The notes beneath the pieces were generated by a model. The model made no database searches and was not told the origin of the DNA. It saw only the letters and a list, made by a program, of their open reading frames with translations. A DNA stretch of 64,000 nucleotides. Origin: Streptomyces toxytricini (GTDB lineage: Bacteria > Actinomycetota > Actinomycetes > Streptomycetales > Streptomycetaceae). Location: the NCBI RefSeq assembly GCF_014649915.1, contig NZ_BMTY01000019.1, positions 1 to 64,000 of the forward strand. Reading direction: 5' to 3'. Shown here piece by piece: positions 13,368-21,976 of the stretch (positions are counted from its first letter, which is position 1; each line of letters opens with the position of its first letter). The translations under genes and the position numbers were made by a program.

Positions 13368-15065
13368 TCACGGAGCGGGGTCGGCGGGGGGTGGGGGAAC
13401 CGTTCCTCCCGGGTCCTCGGGCGTGGCGGTGGGCGTCGGCTCGGGCGTCCCGGAGGGCGTCGGCTCGGGTGTCGGCGTGGGAGTCGGCTCGGGGGTGGGC
13501 GTCGGGGTCGGCGTCGGCGTCGGCTCGGGGGCCGGGGGTTCGCTGCCGGCCGGTGCGGGGCGGCCGCTGCCGCGTACGGCCACGACGGCGCCTCCCGGGT
13601 CCACGCCGACGCGGGCGGTCCAGGGGCCGACGGGCTCGGACGCGCCGTCCACCGTGATGAGGATGCGGGCGGAGTCCCCCGGCGCCAGGGTGCCGGCGGT
13701 GCGGCTCGCGCGGAGCCAGGGGCCGTCGGAGGAGAGCCGCCAGTGCACCGGGGCCCCGCCTGAGGCGGTCAGGGTGAGCACGGTCGTGGCGCCGTCGGCG
13801 GAGGCGGAGACGGTGAGCCGGCCCGGGGCGCCGGGCCGGTCGGGGGCGGCCGGGGCGCCGGTGCTGATCACCTCGACGGAGACGGCCGGGGAGGGCACGG
13901 CGAAGCCGGGGGCGCCGGTGGTGCGGCCGCTCGCGCCGGCGTTCTCGTACGCGCGCATCGGGCCGCCGCCGGCCCGGCCCGGCGGGAGCTCCGCCTCGCT
14001 GGCGGAGATCCGCGTGGCGTCGGCGCCGGCGGGCGCGCCGGTGCCGGGGCCGCCGCGGTGGGCCGCCCACAGGGCGAGCACGGGCGCCGCGACGACGGTC
14101 GCGACGACGGTGGTGGTGACGGCCCGGGCCCGCAGCCGGTCGCGGCGGGCGGCCCGGTCGCGCGGGTCCACGGGGAAGCCGGTGCGGTCGAAGCGCGGGG
14201 CGGGCCGGCCGCGGCCCCGGCCGGGCCGCTGGAGCGCGGCGTGCACGGCGGTACGGGGGGCCTGGACGAGCGGGAGGGCCGCCTCGACGCCGCAGGAGCC
14301 CGGCCAGGGGGAGGCGGCGTCGACGCGCTCGGCGAGGCGGCGGCAGCGCGGGCAGTCGTCCACGTGGCGGACGAGCTCGGCGCGCAGGGTGGTGGACAGC
14401 AGGAGCTGCCCGCCGCCGGTGAGCCGGGAGACGGAGGGGCAGCCGCCGGTCTCGACGACGGCGAGGGCGGCGCGGGTACGCTCCACCTCGCAGGCCGCGC
14501 CGGCCAGCAGTTCGCGGGCGCCGGCCTCGGGGGTGCCGAGGACTGCGGCGAGTTCGGGCACGCCGAGGCGGTGCCGGACGGCGAGTTCGAGGGCCTCGCG
14601 CTGTTCGGGCGTGGTGCCGGCGGCCTCGGGCCAGGCGAGCCGGGCCAGCTCGGTGCGCCGGTGCGCGGCGGCGGTGTCCCGGGGGCGGTCGTCGGGGGCG
14701 CGGTGGGCTCCGGCGTGCTCCGGCGTGCGCCGGGCGCTGTGCGCCCCATGCCGGCTGCCCTGCCGTTCCGCGAGGCGGCGCAGGCAGGCCCAGCGGGCGA
14801 GGGCGTAGAGCCAGGCGCGGCGGTCGCTCTCGTCGGGGCAGCGGCCGGGGTGCCGCTCGGCCACGGCCAGGACGTCGGCGAGGACGTCGGTTGCCGTGTC
14901 GTGGTCGCACAGGACGGACAGGCAGTACGTGAACAGGCCGTCCAGGTACGGCTCGTGCCGGAAGGGGGGCGCTTGTTCTCCTTCGCGCCCCTCAGGGGGC
15001 GTGCGCCCGTGCGCCCGTTGTGCGCCGGAGCGCCGGGCGGGGCTTTCCTGGTTGATGCTGCTCAC
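13368..15065 (-). CDS. Sigma-like / zinc-finger / transmembrane / BACON-type fusion protein
   Basis: This 565-aa protein starts at GTG 15065. Residues about 30-100 look like an ECF sigma region 2 (PYLDGLFTYCLSVLCDHDTA, then RRAWLYALARWACLRRLAE). Residues about 150-215 resemble sigma region 4 (EQREALELAVRHRLGVPELA). A zf-HC2 anti-sigma type zinc motif follows, H234-x3-C238-P-R-C241. One transmembrane helix is near 314-336. Outside are an Ig-like BACON-type domain (about 400-490, WRLSSDGPWLRASRTAGTL) and a Pro/Thr tail with EPTPTPTP repeats that may span the cell wall. Having sigma-like and anti-sigma-like parts in one chain is odd. No partner sigma gene is adjacent. Confidence 0.82.
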   Translation of the reverse strand: MSSINQESPARRSGAQRAHGRTPPEGREGEQAPPFRHEPYLDGLFTYCLSVLCDHDTATDVLADVLAVAERHPGRCPDESDRRAWLYALARWACLRRLAERQGSRHGAHSARRTPEHAGAHRAPDDRPRDTAAAHRRTELARLAWPEAAGTTPEQREALELAVRHRLGVPELAAVLGTPEAGARELLAGAACEVERTRAALAVVETGGCPSVSRLTGGGQLLLSTTLRAELVRHVDDCPRCRRLAERVDAASPWPGSCGVEAALPLVQAPRTAVHAALQRPGRGRGRPAPRFDRTGFPVDPRDRAARRDRLRARAVTTTVVATVVAAPVLALWAAHRGGPGTGAPAGADATRISASEAELPPGRAGGGPMRAYENAGASGRTTGAPGFAVPSPAVSVEVISTGAPAAPDRPGAPGRLTVSASADGATTVLTLTASGGAPVHWRLSSDGPWLRASRTAGTLAPGDSARILITVDGASEPVGPWTARVGVDPGGAVVAVRGSGRPAPAGSEPPAPEPTPTPTPTPTPEPTPTPTPEPTPSGTPEPTPTATPEDPGGTVPPPPADPAP

Positions 15066-15203
15066 CCTGGCGAAGGTAGGCGGCAGCCCGCCGCGAGCCG
15101 TGAAGCCTTGCGCTGTTTTAGCCCTTACGGGTGACGAGATCGAACAGCCGCTGACCGCCCGCCTGACGCCTGGCTGTCGGCCCCTGCCGTTACGGTGGGC
15201 GCC

Positions 15204-16637
15204 ATGGCTGCCCGTACATCCCGCTCGTCCGCCAAGGACCGGCCCTCCTACCGCTGCACCGAGTGCGGCTGGACCACCGCCAAGTGGCTCGGCCGCTGCC
15301 CCGAGTGCCAGGCCTGGGGCACCGTCGAGGAGATGGGGGCGCCCGCCGTGCGGACCACCGCGCCCGGCCGCGTCTCGACCGCCGCGCTGCCGATCGCGCA
15401 GGTCGACGGCAGGACGGCGGCCGCCCGCAGCACGGGCGTCGACGAGCTGGACCGGGTGCTCGGCGGCGGCCTCGTCCCCGGCGCCGTCGTGCTGCTCGCC
15501 GGCGAGCCGGGCGTCGGCAAGTCGACGCTGCTGCTGGACGTGGCGGCCAAGGCCTCCGGCCCCTCCCACCGCACGCTGTACGTCACCGGCGAGGAGTCTG
15601 CGAGCCAGGTGCGGCTGCGGGCCGACCGCATCGGCGCGCTCAGCGACCACCTCTACCTCGCCGCCGAGACCGACCTGTCGGCCGTCCTCGGCCACATCGA
15701 GGCCGTGAACCCCTCGCTGCTGGTCCTGGACTCCGTCCAGACCGTCGCCTCCCCCGAGATCGACGGCGCGCCCGGCGGCATGGCGCAGGTCCGCGAGGTC
15801 GCCGGCGCCCTGATCCGGGCGTCCAAGGAGCGCGGCATGTCGACGCTGCTCGTCGGACACGTCACCAAGGACGGGGCCATCGCCGGCCCCCGGCTGCTGG
15901 AGCACCTGGTGGACGTCGTCCTCGGCTTCGAGGGCGACCGGCACGCCCGGCTGCGCCTGGTGCGCGGCGTGAAGAACCGGTACGGCGCCACCGACGAGGT
16001 CGGCTGCTTCGAACTGCACGACGAGGGCATCACCGGCCTCGCCGACCCCAGCGGGCTGTTCCTGACCCGCCGCGCCGAGGCCGTCCCCGGCACCTGCCTG
16101 ACCGTGACCCTGGAGGGCAAGCGGCCGCTGGTCGCCGAGGTGCAGGCGCTGACCGTCGACTCGCAGATCCCCTCCCCGCGGCGGACCACCTCCGGGCTGG
16201 AGACCTCCCGCGTCTCGATGATGCTGGCCGTGCTGGAGCAGCGCGGCCGGATCACCGCCCTCGGCAAGCGCGACATCTACAGCGCCACCGTAGGAGGGGT
16301 GAAGCTGACCGAGCCGGCCGCCGACCTGGCCGTCGCCCTGGCCCTCGCCTCGGCGGCGAGCGACGTCCCGCTGCCGAAGAACCTCGTCGCCATCGGGGAG
16401 GTCGGGCTGGCCGGCGAGGTGCGCCGGGTCACCGGCGTGCAGCGGCGCCTCGCCGAGGCGCACCGGCTCGGGTTCACGCACGCGCTGGTGCCCGCCGACC
16501 CGGGGAAGGTGCCCGCCGGCATGAAGGTCACGGAGGTCGCGGACATGGGCGATGCCCTGCGCGTTCTGCCCCGTCGGCGCTCCCGCGAGACGGCCCGCGA
16601 GACGGCCCGCGAACAGCCCCGGGAGGGCCTGCGGTAG
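15204..16637 (+). CDS. radA: DNA repair protein RadA (branch-migration helicase)
   Basis: This 477-aa protein processes recombination intermediates. It has the N-terminal zinc finger C18-x2-C21...C32-x2-C35, Walker A GEPGVGKS (100-107), the RadA-specific KNRYG (257-261; usually KNRFG) and a C-terminal Lon-protease-like domain (SATVGGVKLTEPAADLAVAL). The length is normal. ATG 15204 is preferred over GTG/ATG options 9 nt upstream because TACGGT (15191-15196) lies 7 nt before it, giving a leaderless mRNA. It is divergent from the sigma-like fusion gene and is followed by disA, a gene pair widely conserved in Gram-positive bacteria. Confidence 0.96.
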   Translation: MAARTSRSSAKDRPSYRCTECGWTTAKWLGRCPECQAWGTVEEMGAPAVRTTAPGRVSTAALPIAQVDGRTAAARSTGVDELDRVLGGGLVPGAVVLLAGEPGVGKSTLLLDVAAKASGPSHRTLYVTGEESASQVRLRADRIGALSDHLYLAAETDLSAVLGHIEAVNPSLLVLDSVQTVASPEIDGAPGGMAQVREVAGALIRASKERGMSTLLVGHVTKDGAIAGPRLLEHLVDVVLGFEGDRHARLRLVRGVKNRYGATDEVGCFELHDEGITGLADPSGLFLTRRAEAVPGTCLTVTLEGKRPLVAEVQALTVDSQIPSPRRTTSGLETSRVSMMLAVLEQRGRITALGKRDIYSATVGGVKLTEPAADLAVALALASAASDVPLPKNLVAIGEVGLAGEVRRVTGVQRRLAEAHRLGFTHALVPADPGKVPAGMKVTEVADMGDALRVLPRRRSRETARETAREQPREGLR

Positions 16638-16702
16638 GGCGTGTGCGGGGGTCCCCCGGGGCGCGCCTGGCGAAGCCACGGCGGGCGCGCAGCGGGCGCC
16701 GG

Positions 16703-16708
16703 TAGACT
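16703..16708 (+). promoter_or_regulatory. -10 box of disA (TAGACT)
   Basis: TAGACT fits the Streptomyces -10 consensus and lies about 57 bp before the disA start, leaving a conventional 5' leader with a strong ribosome site. No convincing -35 hexamer is seen. Confidence 0.45.
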
Positions 16709-16765
16709 TTGTGCTGGTCCGCCCGGCCCTACGCAGGCGGCGCAACCCGCGACCGGAGGAGTGCA

Positions 16766-17890
16766 GTGGCAGCCAAGGACGGGGCAGCAGCATCCGGGAA
16801 GTCGGGCGCGAGCTCCAGGCAGGAGGCCATGATGCGTGCCTCCCTGAGCGCGGTCGCACCTGGTCAGCCCCTGCGCGACGGCCTGGAGAGGATCGTCCGC
16901 GGCAACACCGGCGGCCTGATCGTCCTCGGCATGGACAAGGCCGTCGAGGCGATGTGCACGGGCGGTTTCGTCCTGGACGTGGAGTTCACCGCGACCCGGC
17001 TGCGGGAGCTGTGCAAGCTCGACGGCGCGCTCATCCTCGACAAGGACCTCACCAAGATCCTGCGGGCGGGCGTGCAGCTGGTCCCGGACGCGTCGATCCC
17101 GACGGAGGAGACCGGGACCCGGCACCGCACCGCGGACCGCGTCTCCAAGCAGTGCGGGTTCCCCGTCGTGTCCGTCTCGCAGTCGATGCGGCTGATCGCC
17201 CTGTACGTGAACGGGGAGCGCCGCGTCCTGGAGGAGTCGGGCGCGATCCTGTCCCGGGCCAACCAGGCGCTCGCCACGCTGGAGCGGTACAAGCTGCGGC
17301 TGGACGAGGTCGCGGGCACGCTGTCGGCGCTGGAGATCGAGGACCTCGTCACGGTGCGCGACGTCACGGCCGTCGCGCAGCGGCTGGAAATGGTCCGCCG
17401 GATCGCGACGGAAATCGCGGAGTACGTGGTCGAGCTGGGCACGGACGGGCGACTGCTGTCGCTCCAGCTGGACGAGCTGACGGTCGGGATCGAGCAGGAG
17501 CGGGAGCTCGTCATCCGGGACTACGTGCCCGAGCCGACCGCCAAGCGCTCGCGGACCGTCGACGAGGCCCTGCCGGCCCTGGACGCGCTGACGCACCCCG
17601 AGCTGCTGGAGCTGGGCATCGTGGCCCGGGCGCTGGGGTACACCGGCTCGCCGGAGACGCTGGACTCGGCGGTGTCGCCGCGCGGCTACCGGCTGCTGGC
17701 GAAGGTGCCGCGGCTGCCGGGCGCGATCATCGAGCGGCTCGTGGAGCACTTCGGCGGGCTGCAGAAGCTGCTCGCGGCCGGTGTGGACGACCTCCAGGCC
17801 GTCGACGGGGTCGGCGAGGCCCGCGCCCGCAGCGTCCGCGAGGGCCTCTCCCGCCTGGCGGAGTCCTCGATCCTGGAACGCTACGTCTGA
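16766..17890 (+). CDS. disA: Diadenylate cyclase / DNA-integrity scanning protein DisA
   Basis: This 374-aa protein makes the second messenger c-di-AMP from ATP and scans DNA for branched structures. The DAC domain has DGA (86-88) and RHR (119-121), both intact. A helical linker follows, and the C-terminal helix-hairpin-helix DNA-binding segment includes LLAAGVDDLQAVDGVGEARA. GTG 16766 is set by GGAGGA (16755-16760) 5 nt upstream. It directly follows radA, which in Bacillus is known to inhibit DisA activity. In Streptomyces DisA is the main c-di-AMP source, and c-di-AMP controls envelope and osmotic functions. Confidence 0.97.
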   Translation: MAAKDGAAASGKSGASSRQEAMMRASLSAVAPGQPLRDGLERIVRGNTGGLIVLGMDKAVEAMCTGGFVLDVEFTATRLRELCKLDGALILDKDLTKILRAGVQLVPDASIPTEETGTRHRTADRVSKQCGFPVVSVSQSMRLIALYVNGERRVLEESGAILSRANQALATLERYKLRLDEVAGTLSALEIEDLVTVRDVTAVAQRLEMVRRIATEIAEYVVELGTDGRLLSLQLDELTVGIEQERELVIRDYVPEPTAKRSRTVDEALPALDALTHPELLELGIVARALGYTGSPETLDSAVSPRGYRLLAKVPRLPGAIIERLVEHFGGLQKLLAAGVDDLQAVDGVGEARARSVREGLSRLAESSILERYV

Positions 17891-18063
17891 CGGAGCCGCT
17901 CACGGCGGCGGCACGGGGATTGCGAGGCCCTGCAAAACAACGCCGCCCGCATTTCTGCCGGTGGAATTGCCTGGGGCCTCCCCGTCCACCGTGATCGACT
18001 GGATCTGCCGCAGGGGCGCTGCCCCCGCGCCGGCGGACAACCCCGCCACCGGCGCACAGCGCC

Positions 18064-18094
18064 CCGTCCCGGCCACCTCGGTGGTCCGGGACGG
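18064..18094. terminator. Strong hairpin downstream of disA
   Basis: CCGTCCCGG (18064-18072) pairs with CCGGGACGG (18086-18094), and CCACC/GGTGG pairs inside. It may end disA transcription or be a structured leader of the small gene that starts 43 nt later. The preceding gap (17891-18063) shows no other gene. Confidence 0.5.
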
Positions 18095-18136
18095 AAGAGC
18101 GGCACATGTCGAGCAGAGCGAAAGGCAAGAGCCAGC

Positions 18137-18364
18137 ATGAAGCAGAAGATCACCTTGCTTGCCGGCGCCGTGGCCGTGGCCGGCGGTGTCGTCCTCGCGG
18201 CCGCGGCCACCGGCCAGGCGTCCCCGGCGGAGCGCGGACAGTCCGTCACCAACCCCGCCCCGCGGGCGACCGTGGCCTTCGGCCACGAGCTGTCCGTGTC
18301 CGACCCCGGCGCCGTCGAGCCCCTCGGCGAGTGGGGCGTGGGCCGGCGGACGCCGCGCGCCTAG
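18137..18364 (+). CDS. Small exported protein of unknown function
   Basis: This 75-aa protein starts MKQKITLLAGAVAVAGGVVLAAAATGQASP: a basic N-end, a hydrophobic core and an AQAS-like (GQAS-P) cleavage site, that is, a Sec signal peptide. The mature part is only about 45 residues and has no recognised domain. Third-position GC is high, so it looks coding. The ribosome site is weak (AAAGG about 10 nt upstream). The TAG stop lies at the very edge of the palindromic element at 18361-18539, so the original C-terminus may have been cut off by insertion of that element. Confidence 0.5.
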   Translation: MKQKITLLAGAVAVAGGVVLAAAATGQASPAERGQSVTNPAPRATVAFGHELSVSDPGAVEPLGEWGVGRRTPRA

Positions 18365-18539
18365 GGCCTGTCGTCAAACTCCCGTCGTCGCCCGGAGGGC
18401 GGCCCCGCGGCGTTTGGTGCGTGCTCTCGGCGTGCCGGGCGGAAGCCCGCGTACCGGACGTACTCGGGCTTTCGCCCGGTGCGGCGAGAGCGCGTGCCAG
18501 GCGCCGCGGGGCAGGCGGGAGTTTGGCGAAAGGCCCTAG
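18361..18539. repeat. Palindromic MITE/REP-like element
   Basis: The 179-bp segment has inverted ends CTAGGGCCT (18361-18369) and AGGCCCTAG (18531-18539). The ends extend as GTCAAACTCCCG and CGGGAGTTTGGC. The centre folds into a second long hairpin: GCTCTCGGCG and GCCGGGCGGAAGCCC pair with CGGGCTTTCGCCCGG and CGGCGAGAGC, with the apex near 18453. It encodes nothing. I recognise this as the kind of element interspersed in many Streptomyces genomes, but copy number was not checked. It sits between the small exported protein and the next gene. Confidence 0.75.
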
Positions 18540-18678
18540 GGCCTGTTTTTCGGAGCCCGCTCCCCCGGCCACCGCGGGGAGGTGTTCCGGGACCCGCGTC
18601 GCCCGGCACCGCGCCTCGCCCCCCTCGCGATGCACGGCACCGGACGGCGCGGGCTCGACCGGAGGGATCCGAGAAGCC
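18540..18678. other. Intergenic DNA without a recognisable gene
   Basis: Between the palindromic element and the next gene I see only a further GGGCCTG followed by a T5 run (18541-18550) and GC-rich sequence. On the minus strand it is the 3' region of the membrane-anchored protein gene and may hold its terminator. Confidence 0.4.
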
Positions 18679-19482
18679 CTACTCCGGCTTCAGCACGAAC
18701 GAGGTCCGCGCCACCGGCAGGCCCGGGGCCTTGGCCTCCACCACGTAGGTGTCGGGGACGGCCGCGCCCTGCGGGGGCGTCTGGCACTGGTCGGCGGCGC
18801 TGGGCTTGCGGTCCCATTCGACGGCGTGCCTGGCCTCGCCCTGCGCCGGCACGCGGAAGAACGCGCCGCCCGCGCCCTGCGGGCAGTCCGCCGACGACCA
18901 CACGGCCTTGCTGGTGCTCGCCTGCAGGATCGTCACGACGGCCTGCTTCGGGCCGAGGTCGACCTTGCAGGTGGATCCGGTGATGTTGCGGGCGATCAGT
19001 TCCAGACGGGGCTTCTCGCCCGCCTCGTACTCGTTCTTGGCGCTCTTGACCTCCCACTGGAGGGCGCTCGTCGAGCACGTCGGCAGCGGGGAGTCGGCCG
19101 GCACCTGCGCCGCCGCCGCGCCGCCGGCCGTACCGGCGCCGCCGCCCGCGCCCGCCGCCGAGCCGGGGTCGGCGCCGGAGGCCGCGCCGCCGCCCGAACC
19201 GGAGCCCGGTTCACCGTTCTTGGCCGTTCCGCCGCCCGACTCGGGCCGCCCGCCCGGGGCTTGGCTGATGGCCGGCCCCGTGCCCGAGGGCCCGGGCGTG
19301 ATCGAGGCCGCCGGGTCGGGACCGTCCTGGCCCTTCCCGTTCGTACTGGAGTTGCCGCCACCGGAACTGACGGCCCATACGGCGAGCAGCGCGATGAGCG
19401 CCACGACGGACGCCAGGACGGCCCTCCGTCGCCAGTAGATGGAGGAGGGGAGCGGCCCGACCGGATTGCGCATAGATCCCAC
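18679..19482 (-). CDS. Membrane-anchored protein with Gly/Ser/Pro linker, unknown function
   Basis: This 267-aa protein starts VGSMRNPVGPLPSSIYWRRR, then a single transmembrane helix (AVLASVVALIALLAVWAV, about residues 22-40). A low-complexity extracellular linker of roughly 90 residues (Gly/Ser/Pro/Ala) follows. The globular end (about residues 135-267) has four cysteines (PTCSTSALQWEVK, GSTCKVDLG, SADCPQG, ADQCQTPP), suggesting two disulfides, and an Ig-like strand pattern. GTG 19482 is preferred: a perfect TAGAGT -10 box (19495-19490) ends 7 nt before it. ATG 19473 is the alternative. A role in envelope biology is inferred from topology only. Confidence 0.82.
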   Translation of the reverse strand: MGSMRNPVGPLPSSIYWRRRAVLASVVALIALLAVWAVSSGGGNSSTNGKGQDGPDPAASITPGPSGTGPAISQAPGGRPESGGGTAKNGEPGSGSGGGAASGADPGSAAGAGGGAGTAGGAAAAQVPADSPLPTCSTSALQWEVKSAKNEYEAGEKPRLELIARNITGSTCKVDLGPKQAVVTILQASTSKAVWSSADCPQGAGGAFFRVPAQGEARHAVEWDRKPSAADQCQTPPQGAAVPDTYVVEAKAPGLPVARTSFVLKPE

Positions 19483-19641
19483 GGACGGAACTCTACGAGA
19501 ATCCGGGGCCCGAACCGCGCCCCACATGCCGCACATCCGCCCGGTTCTGCCGATGATCATCCTGGAGGCGGACGGCGGGGGAGGACAATCAGCCAGGGGT
19601 GGCACGCGGGCGCCCGCGCGCGTTGAGTACGGTCGGTCACC

Positions 19642-20256
19642 ATGGACACCTCGGACCTCTACCGCGACATCACCGACTCCGCCCGCTCCGCACCCGGTTG
19701 GGTGCAGACGGCGTTCGAGGTGTGGACCGAACTCGGGCTGCTGATATTCGGTTTCCTCTTCATAGCCGTGTGGTGGCGCGGCCGCGGGCAGCGCAACACC
19801 CGGGCGGTCGCCCTCGCGGTGCTCGCCCCCCTCGCCACCGCGTTCGCGTACGTGGTCTCCGAGACCGTGAAGGTCTTCGTCCAGGAGGAGCGGCCCTGCC
19901 GGGCCGTCGCGAACGCGGCCGCCTCGCTCTCCGTGTGCCCCGAGCCGGGCGACTGGTCCTTCCCCAGCAACCACTCCGCCATCGCGGGGGCAGCGGCCGT
20001 CGCCCTCGCCCTGGCTCTGCGCCGGCTGGTGCTGCTGACCCTGCCGATCGCGGCGCTGATGGCGTACTCCCGGGTCTTCGTCGGCGTGCACTACCCGCAC
20101 GACGTGGCCGTCGGCCTGGTGGGCGGCGGGATCGTCGCCGCCCTCTTCGTCCTGGCGCTGACCGGGCCGGTGGGCCGGATCGCCGCCTCCATGCGGGCGA
20201 GCGGCAACCCGGCGGCCATGTGGTTCACCGGTCCGGGCTCCGCACGCAGGGCCTGA
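19642..20256 (+). CDS. PAP2-superfamily phosphatase (undecaprenyl-pyrophosphate phosphatase-like)
   Basis: This 204-aa integral membrane protein has the three PAP2 motifs: KVFVQEERPC (KxxxxxxRP), PSNHS, and SRVFVGVHYPHDV (SRxxxxxHxxxD), with about five or six membrane helices around them. Enzymes of this family dephosphorylate lipid carriers such as undecaprenyl pyrophosphate, or phosphatidic acid. All catalytic residues are present. A TACGGT box (19628-19633) ends 8 nt before ATG 19642, so translation is probably leaderless. It lies upstream of mutY in the same direction. The exact lipid substrate cannot be told. Confidence 0.9.
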   Translation: MDTSDLYRDITDSARSAPGWVQTAFEVWTELGLLIFGFLFIAVWWRGRGQRNTRAVALAVLAPLATAFAYVVSETVKVFVQEERPCRAVANAAASLSVCPEPGDWSFPSNHSAIAGAAAVALALALRRLVLLTLPIAALMAYSRVFVGVHYPHDVAVGLVGGGIVAALFVLALTGPVGRIAASMRASGNPAAMWFTGPGSARRA

Positions 20257-20278
20257 AACGTGCCAGGATGCGGTAGCC

Positions 20279-21232
20279 ATGACTGCATCCCGGACGACCA
20301 CCACCGCACCCGCCGGCTCCACCGGTGCCGCCGGCGCCCCGGCGGCACCCCACCCGCTGCACGCGCCGGTCATCGACTGGTTCGACGAGCACGCCCGCGA
20401 CCTGCCCTGGCGCCGCCCCGAGGCCGGCCCGTGGGGCGTGATGGTCAGCGAGTTCATGCTCCAGCAGACGCCCGTCAGCCGGGTCCTGCCCGTGTACGGG
20501 CAGTGGCTGGCCCGCTGGCCGCGCCCCGCCGACCTGGCCGCCGAGGCCCCCGGCGAGGCCGTGCGGGCCTGGGGGCGGCTCGGGTACCCGCGGCGCGCCC
20601 TGCGGCTGCACGGCGCGGCCGTGGCCATAACGGAGCGGCACGGCGGCGATGTGCCGCAGGACCACGCGCAGCTCCTCGCACTGCCCGGGATCGGCGAGTA
20701 CACGGCGGCCGCGGTGGCCTCGTTCGCGTACGGGCAGCGGCACGCCGTGCTCGACACCAACGTCCGCCGGGTCTTCGCCCGGGCGAGGACCGGCGTCGAG
20801 TACCCGCCGAACGCGACGACCGCGGCCGAGCGGCGCCTGGCCCGCGAGCTGCTGCCGCAGGACGAGGCGACGGCGGCCCGCTGGGCGGCGGCCTCCATGG
20901 AGCTCGGCGCCCTGGTGTGCACGGCCCGCAACCCGGACTGCGCCCGCTGCCCCGTGGCCGGGCAGTGCGCGTGGCGGCTGGCCGGCAAGCCCGCGCACGA
21001 CGGGCCGCCGCGGCGCGGGCAGACGTACGCGGGGACGGACCGGCAGGTCAGGGGCAAGCTCCTCGCGGTGCTGCGGGACGCGGTCGGACCCGTTCCGCAG
21101 TCGGTGCTGGACACGGTGTGGAACGAGCCCGTGCAGCGGGCCCGCGCACTGGACGGGCTGGTCTCCGACGGGCTGGTGGAGCCGCTGCCCGGTGGCGTGT
21201 ACCGGCTGCCGCAGCATCCCGCCTCCGGCTGA
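20279..21232 (+). CDS. mutY: A/G-specific adenine DNA glycosylase
   Basis: This 317-aa base-excision enzyme removes adenine mispaired with 8-oxoguanine. The helix-hairpin-helix LPGIGEYTAAAVASFAYGQ and the catalytic Asp in AVLDTNVRRV are present. The 4Fe-4S cluster motif C-x6-C-x2-C-x5-C is seen in CTARNPDCARCPVAGQC. The C-terminal NUDIX-like recognition domain is short or degenerate, as is common in actinobacterial MutY, so 8-oxoG recognition may differ. An Ala/Thr/Pro-rich N-terminal extension of about 25 residues precedes the catalytic domain. The next gene, sigE, starts 170 bp later. Confidence 0.94.
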   Translation: MTASRTTTTAPAGSTGAAGAPAAPHPLHAPVIDWFDEHARDLPWRRPEAGPWGVMVSEFMLQQTPVSRVLPVYGQWLARWPRPADLAAEAPGEAVRAWGRLGYPRRALRLHGAAVAITERHGGDVPQDHAQLLALPGIGEYTAAAVASFAYGQRHAVLDTNVRRVFARARTGVEYPPNATTAAERRLARELLPQDEATAARWAAASMELGALVCTARNPDCARCPVAGQCAWRLAGKPAHDGPPRRGQTYAGTDRQVRGKLLAVLRDAVGPVPQSVLDTVWNEPVQRARALDGLVSDGLVEPLPGGVYRLPQHPASG

Positions 21233-21403
21233 CTGATCCATTCCGCTTCTCTCGGGGAAAGCCCAGCTCACAGGCGTTGTTACACAACCTATGGGTGTCC
21301 GTGCGCCCACCGCAGGCTGGCCCGCACAGGCTCGTGACAACGCCTCCGTACCTTCGGGTCCATTGCAGCGGACGAGCGGTGCACGGAACGGAGGCGGTCG
21401 GAG

Positions 21404-21976
21404 ATGGCGCACGGCGAGGTACTCGGCTTCGAGGAGTACGTACGCACCCGGCAGGACGCGCTGCTGCGCAGCGCCCGCCGCCTGGTCCCGGACCCCGTCG
21501 ACGCCCAGGACCTGCTCCAGACCGCCCTCGTGCGCACGTACGGCCGCTGGGACGGCATCGCCGACAAGTCCCTGGCCGACGCCTACCTGCGCCGCGTCAT
21601 GATCAACACCCGTACCGAGTGGTGGCGCGCCCGCAAGCTGGAGGAGGTCCCCACCGAGCAGCTCCCGGACGCCTCCGTCGAGGACGGCACCGAGCAGCGC
21701 GCCGACCGCGCCCTACTGATGGACATCCTGAAGGTGCTCGCCCCCAAGCAGCGCAGCGTCGTCGTGCTGCGGCACTGGGAGCAGATGAGCACGGAGGAGA
21801 CCGCTGCCGCGCTGGGCATGTCCACGGGTACTGTGAAGAGCACCCTGCACCGCGCACTGGCCCGGCTCCGGCAGGAGCTGGAGAGCCGGAACCTGGACAT
21901 GCGCGCGCTGGAGCGCGGTGACCACCGCGGTGACCCCACCATCCGGTACGAGAGGCGTGAGCGGTGCGCGGCCTGA
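21404..21976 (+). CDS. sigE: ECF sigma factor SigE, cell-envelope stress
   Basis: This 190-aa ECF sigma factor directs RNA polymerase to envelope-stress promoters. Region 2 (FEEYVRTRQDALLRSARRLV ... DAQDLLQTALVRTYGRWDGI) and region 4 (LKVLAPKQRSVVVLRHWEQM ... TAAALGMSTGTVKSTLHRAL) are complete. The sequence is close to what I remember of S. coelicolor SigE. In S. coelicolor, sigE transcription is driven by the CseC-CseB two-component system in response to cell-wall damage, and SigE has no cognate anti-sigma factor. The ORF overlaps the cseA start by 13 nt, so the first two genes are coupled. A GGAG site precedes ATG 21404. Confidence 0.97.
   Translation: MAHGEVLGFEEYVRTRQDALLRSARRLVPDPVDAQDLLQTALVRTYGRWDGIADKSLADAYLRRVMINTRTEWWRARKLEEVPTEQLPDASVEDGTEQRADRALLMDILKVLAPKQRSVVVLRHWEQMSTEETAAALGMSTGTVKSTLHRALARLRQELESRNLDMRALERGDHRGDPTIRYERRERCAA

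Noticed and set aside
13368..16859. Very long minus-strand reading frame (over 1000 codons) covering radA
   Set aside because: The part opposite radA is a shadow of the high-GC radA frame; the real gene starts at GTG 15065.
16552..17994. Frame over disA in another phase
   Set aside because: The DisA DGA and RHR motifs lie in a different frame; this one is Arg/Gly/Pro-rich noise.
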